A DNA stretch of 64,000 nucleotides from Phyllobacterium phragmitis (GTDB lineage: Bacteria > Pseudomonadota > Alphaproteobacteria > Rhizobiales > Rhizobiaceae), in contig NZ_PVBR01000026.1 in NCBI RefSeq assembly GCF_002980495.1, positions 1 through 64,000 of the forward strand. Direction: 5' to 3'. This document shows, piece by piece, positions 60,729 to 64,000 of this stretch (within the stretch, counting starts at the first letter, position 1; each line of letters begins with the position of its first letter). A program made the position numbers and the translations under genes. Below the pieces are notes generated by a model. It did no database searches. It was not told the DNA's origin and was given only the letters and a program-made list of their open reading frames with translations.

Positions 60729-61764
60729 TATTTTCGGCAGCGGAGGGGATACGGGGACCGACAAGACCAGGCTCGGCGATTTCCATTTCGCCGGCGACGA
60801 TGCAGTCGTGCCGTTTCAGGTCGAGACGCTCGATGCGCGGGGCCGCGCCGTCCAGCTCGGTTCCGTCCTCAACGCCATTCTCGAACGACATGAATATCCC
60901 GAGGAGGTGGCGCGGCTTCTGGCCGAAGCCATCGTGCTGACGGTCCTGCTCGGCACATCGCTGAAATTCGAAGGCAAGTTCATCTTCCAGACACAGTCGG
61001 ACGGCCCGGTGGATATGCTCGTCGTCGATTTCCGCACGCCGAAATCCGTACGCGCCTATGCCCGTTACGATGAGGAAAGGCTGGCGGAGGCGATTGCCGC
61101 TGGCAGGCTCGCGCCGGAGGAGCTTTTGGGCCGCGGCACGTTGGCGCTGACCATCGACCAGGGCACCTACATGCAGCGCTACCAGGGCATCGTCGCCCTG
61201 GATGGCTCGAACCTCGAGGATATTGCCCGCACCTATTTCCGTCAGTCGGAGCAGATCCCGACCGATCTGCGTCTTTCCGTCGCCAAGCTCGTCGAGCGTG
61301 GCGAGGATGGCAAGCCGGTCGAGCAATGGCGCGCCGGCGGGCTGATGGTGCAGTTCCTGCCCGAATCCGAAATGCGCATGCGGCAGCGAGATCTCCCCGG
61401 CGGCGATGCGCCCGATAGTGAAAATGACGGCGAAGACGATGGCGACGAGGCCGGTTACGAGGATGACGATTGGCTGGAGGTCAAGTCGCTCGTCGGCACC
61501 ATCGAAAGCTCGGAACTGACGGATCCGCAGGTCGGCACCGAACGGCTGCTCTATCGCCTGTTCCATGAGCGCGGCGTGCGCGTCTTTCAGTCGGTGCCCA
61601 TTATCGACGACTGCTCCTGTTCACGCGAAAAGATCCGCGACGTTCTCTCCAGCTTCACCGCCGAGGAAATCGAGGACAGCATCGAGGACGGCAAGATTGC
61701 GGTCACCTGCGAATTCTGCTCGACGCTCTACGAATTCGACCCAAAGGAATTCGAGGAGACGTAG
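60715..61764 (+). CDS. hslO: Redox-regulated chaperone Hsp33
   Basis: This 349-residue holdase chaperone is activated by oxidation. The redox switch is intact near the C terminus: CSC (about residue 300, DDCSCSREK) and CEFC (about 331, [12 protein letters not shown]), which bind zinc when reduced. An acidic low-complexity insert (about 230-258, many Asp/Glu) precedes the linker and is longer than in E. coli. The ATG at 60715 has GGAAGGAG upstream and overlaps argF. The argF-hslO order is common in Rhizobiales. Confidence 0.95.
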   Translation: MRVADIFGSGGDTGTDKTRLGDFHFAGDDAVVPFQVETLDARGRAVQLGSVLNAILERHEYPEEVARLLAEAIVLTVLLGTSLKFEGKFIFQTQSDGPVDMLVVDFRTPKSVRAYARYDEERLAEAIAAGRLAPEELLGRGTLALTIDQGTYMQRYQGIVALDGSNLEDIARTYFRQSEQIPTDLRLSVAKLVERGEDGKPVEQWRAGGLMVQFLPESEMRMRQRDLPGGDAPDSENDGEDDGDEAGYEDDDWLEVKSLVGTIESSELTDPQVGTERLLYRLFHERGVRVFQSVPIIDDCSCSREKIRDVLSSFTAEEIEDSIEDGKIAVTCEFCSTLYEFDPKEFEET

Positions 61765-61791
61765 CGGTTGCTGGCAGGCGGGACGGGAAAT

Positions 61792-62583
61792 ATGGCTGCA
61801 ACGCTCACCATGTATCAGGTGGATGCATTCGCCGACCGGGTATTCGCGGGAAATCCCGCCGCCGTGCTGATCCTTGACGACTGGCTGCCTCAAAGCGTGA
61901 TGCAGGCCATAGCCAGCGAGAACAATCTGGCTGAAACGGCGTTCGCTTGCCCCAATGGGACAGGCTGGGACCTTCGCTGGTTCACGCCGGTCCATGAAGT
62001 CGATTTCTGTGGCCATGCCACCTTGGCAACCGCACACATACTGGCCACGGAATGGAACATTGATCGGGAACTGCTGTTCCAGACGCGTGTTGGCGAACTG
62101 CGCGTATCCCCTGACGATAAAGGATATCGTCTCGATCTGCCGAGCTTTCCGCCGGAGCCGCTGCACCAGTTTCCACCAGCCATCGCCGAATGCTTTGCAG
62201 ACCGGCAGGTGACGGGCTTCCGGAATTTCGAGAATATCTTCGTGGAATTGCCGGATGAGCGAGCTCTCCGTGCCTTTGTTCCTGATCTACTCAGAATCTC
62301 CGAGATCCATCCCATGGGATTGGTCATTACGGCGAAGGGGGAGGCCCATGACTTCGTGTCGCGCTATTTCGCACCCGGCGCCGGGATACCCGAGGATCCG
62401 GTGACCGGGTCGATCCATGCGACCCTCGTTCCCTATTGGGCAGGCAAACTGGGCCGATATCGTCTCTCGGCGTTTCAAGCCTCGGCACGAGGCGGACATC
62501 TAGCATGTGAACTGGCCGGCGACAGGGTGCTGATCACCGGACGGGCCGTCACCTTCATGAAGGCGGAAATCTACCTGCAGTAA
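61792..62583 (+). CDS. PhzF-family isomerase/epimerase-like protein
   Basis: This 263-residue protein has the PhzF/diaminopimelate-epimerase-like fold. MYQVDAFADRVFAGNPAAVLIL opens the family, the likely catalytic Glu is near residue 46 in NNLAETAF, and DFCGHATLATAHI and EDPVTGSIHATLVPYW follow. PhzF itself isomerises a phenazine precursor, but most relatives lack known substrates and no phenazine genes are nearby. The ATG at 61792 is preferred over a TTG at 61768. It lies 27 bp after hslO. Confidence 0.9.
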   Translation: MAATLTMYQVDAFADRVFAGNPAAVLILDDWLPQSVMQAIASENNLAETAFACPNGTGWDLRWFTPVHEVDFCGHATLATAHILATEWNIDRELLFQTRVGELRVSPDDKGYRLDLPSFPPEPLHQFPPAIAECFADRQVTGFRNFENIFVELPDERALRAFVPDLLRISEIHPMGLVITAKGEAHDFVSRYFAPGAGIPEDPVTGSIHATLVPYWAGKLGRYRLSAFQASARGGHLACELAGDRVLITGRAVTFMKAEIYLQ

Positions 62584-62606
62584 CGATCGCCCTGCTTGAG
62601 GCGCTA

Positions 62607-62738
62607 TCAGTTCAGCGTCCGGTGCTTGTCAGACAGATCGAGCAAGAAGGCGGTTAGCGGTTTCAAGAGCAAGAAACCGATTGCTCTTGCCCCAGTGTTC
62701 GACAAAGGTCCAGGCTTTGTATGGGAACCCGCCATGAC
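62607..62738 (-). pseudogene. Decayed duplicate of the apaG 3' end
   Basis: Read on the minus strand, the frame ends LDLSDKHRTLN, against [11 protein letters not shown] in the apaG gene at 63727. At the DNA level, 37 of the first 46 positions from 62606 match those from 63726, starting with 13 identical bases. A VMAG near the other end corresponds to VMVG in apaG. The remnant has lost the rest of the gene and overlaps the DMT start region. Confidence 0.7.
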
Positions 62739-63672
62739 CGTCGTTTCTCCAGCCAATCGGCCGATGACTGCATTCGAATGGAGCCTGCTCCTCGTTCTTT
62801 CCTTTCTTTGGGGCGGCTCGTTCTTCTTCGTCGGGGTGGCGGTGAAGGAATTGCCGCCTTTGACCATTGTGGTCTTGCGGGTCGCCTTGGCCGCTTTGAT
62901 GCTTCACTTCGTCATCCGCATTATGGGGATGCATCTGCCCAGGACGCGTGAAGCTTGGTTTGCGTTCTTCGGCATGGGACTTCTCAACAATGCCATTCCC
63001 TTTGGCCTCATCGTATGGGGGCAGACCCATATCGCCAGCGGAGTCGCCTCCATCCTTAATGCCACCACGCCGCTCTTCACAGTGATCGTGGCCCATTATC
63101 TGACCGCTGACGAGAAGATGAGCGGCGGCCGCCTTTTCGGAGTAATGGCCGGATTTACCGGGGTCGCCATCATGATTGGCGGCACAGCGCTGGATGCCTT
63201 GGGGATCGGTGTTGTGGCGCAACTCGGAATATTGGTAGCGGCCCTTTCCTATGCCTTTGCCGGCGTTTTCGGACGCCGTTTCCGCAAAATGGGGATCGCG
63301 CCGCTTGCGACCGCGACGGGGCAGGTAACGGCATCGAGCCTCATGCTCCTCCCCTTGATGCTCATCATCGACCGGCCTTGGACGCTCTCATGGCCTTCCG
63401 CGAATGTGGTTGCCGCGGTGACAGGGCTGGCGCTTCTCTCGACCGCACTCGCCTACATCCTCTATTTCCGCATTCTCGCAACCGCCGGCGCAACCAATCT
63501 TGCGCTTGTCACCTTCCTGATTCCGGCAAGCGCAATCCTGCTCGGTGTGCTGGTGCTCGGCGAAAAATTGCAAAGCAGGCACGCCGTGGGCTTGGGGCTG
63601 ATCGCCATTGGCCTTGCGGCCGTCGATGGCCGTGTTTGGCGCGTGTTCAAGCGCAAAAGCGCTCCGGCTTGA
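62734..63672 (+). CDS. DMT-family (EamA) exporter
   Basis: This 312-residue protein has ten hydrophobic segments in two EamA repeats. The first opens WSLLLVLSFLWGGSFFFVGVAVKELPPLTIVVLRVALAAL, and the second includes LGILVAALSYAFAGVFGRRF and a C-terminal LVTFLIPASAILLGVLVLGEKL. Relatives export amino acids or metabolites. The frame extends to 62596, but that part lies in the apaG remnant, and the ATG at 62734 (or 62764, MTAFEWSLLL) is more likely. It probably arrived with, or split, the duplicated apaG segment. Confidence 0.87.
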   Translation: MTVVSPANRPMTAFEWSLLLVLSFLWGGSFFFVGVAVKELPPLTIVVLRVALAALMLHFVIRIMGMHLPRTREAWFAFFGMGLLNNAIPFGLIVWGQTHIASGVASILNATTPLFTVIVAHYLTADEKMSGGRLFGVMAGFTGVAIMIGGTALDALGIGVVAQLGILVAALSYAFAGVFGRRFRKMGIAPLATATGQVTASSLMLLPLMLIIDRPWTLSWPSANVVAAVTGLALLSTALAYILYFRILATAGATNLALVTFLIPASAILLGVLVLGEKLQSRHAVGLGLIAIGLAAVDGRVWRVFKRKSAPA

Positions 63673-63726
63673 TTTTCGTCCACACGGCGATGGCTTCAGG
63701 CTCGCCGCTGCGGAGGGGCGCTGCGA

Positions 63727-64000
63727 TCAGTTCAGCGTTCGATACTGGTCCGGCAAGTCGAGCGAGAAGGCCGGGATTTCGATCTCGAAGGCTTTGCCGC
63801 CGGGGCCTTGCATCTGGTAGCGCCCGACCATGACGCCGGATGGCGTGGTCAAGGGGCAGCCGGAGGAATATTGAAAGGAATCGCCGGGATCGAGAATCGG
63901 CTGTTCGCCGACGACGCCCGGACCGCGCACTTCCTCGATATGGCCGTTCTGGTCGGTGATCTGCCAATAGCGCGACTGCAACTGCACCGTTTCCGGTGAA
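63727..64000 (-). CDS. apaG: ApaG domain protein, 5' end beyond the window
   Basis: The visible 91 codons are the C-terminal two thirds of ApaG (normally about 125-130 residues). They show [47 protein letters not shown] and the conserved end [11 protein letters not shown]. ApaG is a fibronectin-III-like fold linked to Co/Mg resistance and nucleotide signalling in enterobacteria. It converges on the DMT gene. The start codon is not in the window, so the product is partial only because of the window edge. Confidence 0.93.
   Translation of the reverse strand, partial: SPETVQLQSRYWQITDQNGHIEEVRGPGVVGEQPILDPGDSFQYSSGCPLTTPSGVMVGRYQMQGPGGKAFEIEIPAFSLDLPDQYRTLN

Noticed and set aside
1-64000. CRISPR arrays, transposases or integrases
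   Set aside because: No regularly spaced direct repeats and no transposase or integrase motifs were seen on either strand.

Overview
This window looks like a chromosomal stretch from an alphaproteobacterium of the Hyphomicrobiales (Rhizobiales), near Brucella/Ochrobactrum, Rhizobium or Mesorhizobium. The evidence is a GcrA cell-cycle regulator, a PodJ-like polar factor with Sel1 repeats, a class I lysyl-tRNA synthetase, the argD-argF-hslO...apaG order, ExoF/ExoP-type export proteins, and several families of Rhizobiales-type intergenic palindromes. No plasmid, phage, transposase or CRISPR signal was seen. Species cannot be fixed from the sequence alone.

Layout. 0.1-3.8 kb (minus): a polysaccharide-export pair (OPX lipid-exporter type and a kinase-less chain-length protein) behind a LuxR-type regulator whose receiver domain has lost its phosphorylation residues. 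4.4-7.3 kb: a Crp/Fnr regulator, then a DUF899-DUF1579 pair facing a MarR regulator across a palindromic operator. 8.2-14.9 kb: an IclR regulator, SCP2-type thiolase and acyl-CoA synthetase in a translationally coupled minus-strand operon, divergent from a dctPQM TRAP transporter. The shared intergenic region holds two copies of one palindrome. 14.9-24.0 kb (minus): a hydroxamate siderophore locus with TonB receptor, N-hydroxylase, N-acyltransferase, NIS synthetase, periplasmic binding protein and a double-length permease. 24.3-28.8 kb: small orphan genes, tRNA-Thr(CGT), a nitronate monooxygenase and a single-span membrane protein. 28.8-35.0 kb: the ligase / MBL-exonuclease / Lhr helicase / PdeM repair cluster in two divergent halves. 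35.0-40.6 kb: a TIGR02186-TSUP exporter pair and the PodJ-like gene.

41.0-48.0 kb is a fatty-acid beta-oxidation operon (acyl-CoA dehydrogenase, thiolase, PaiB-like protein, FadB) behind a MerR regulator and a perfect 30-bp palindrome. A related half-conserved site lies upstream of the nitronate monooxygenase 14 kb away, so the MerR protein may control both. 48.2-49.7 kb pairs a LexA-like S24 autoproteolytic repressor with a secreted thermonuclease. 49.7-55.1 kb: lysK, a TerB-like protein, an amino-acid-type binding protein and an AT-rich-flanked glycosyltransferase. 55.0-58.0 kb: polyphosphate kinase 2, a PhoR-like histidine kinase and gcrA. 58.6-64.0 kb: argD, argF, hslO, a PhzF protein, a DMT exporter and the 3' part of apaG. 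A decayed second copy of the apaG 3' end sits between phzF and the DMT gene.

The observations most worth following are the S24 repressor-nuclease pair, the MerR/beta-oxidation operator pair, the paired IclR operators, the nested dyad before the siderophore receptor, the 31-bp palindrome before lysK, the probable leaderless marR transcript and the apaG remnant.
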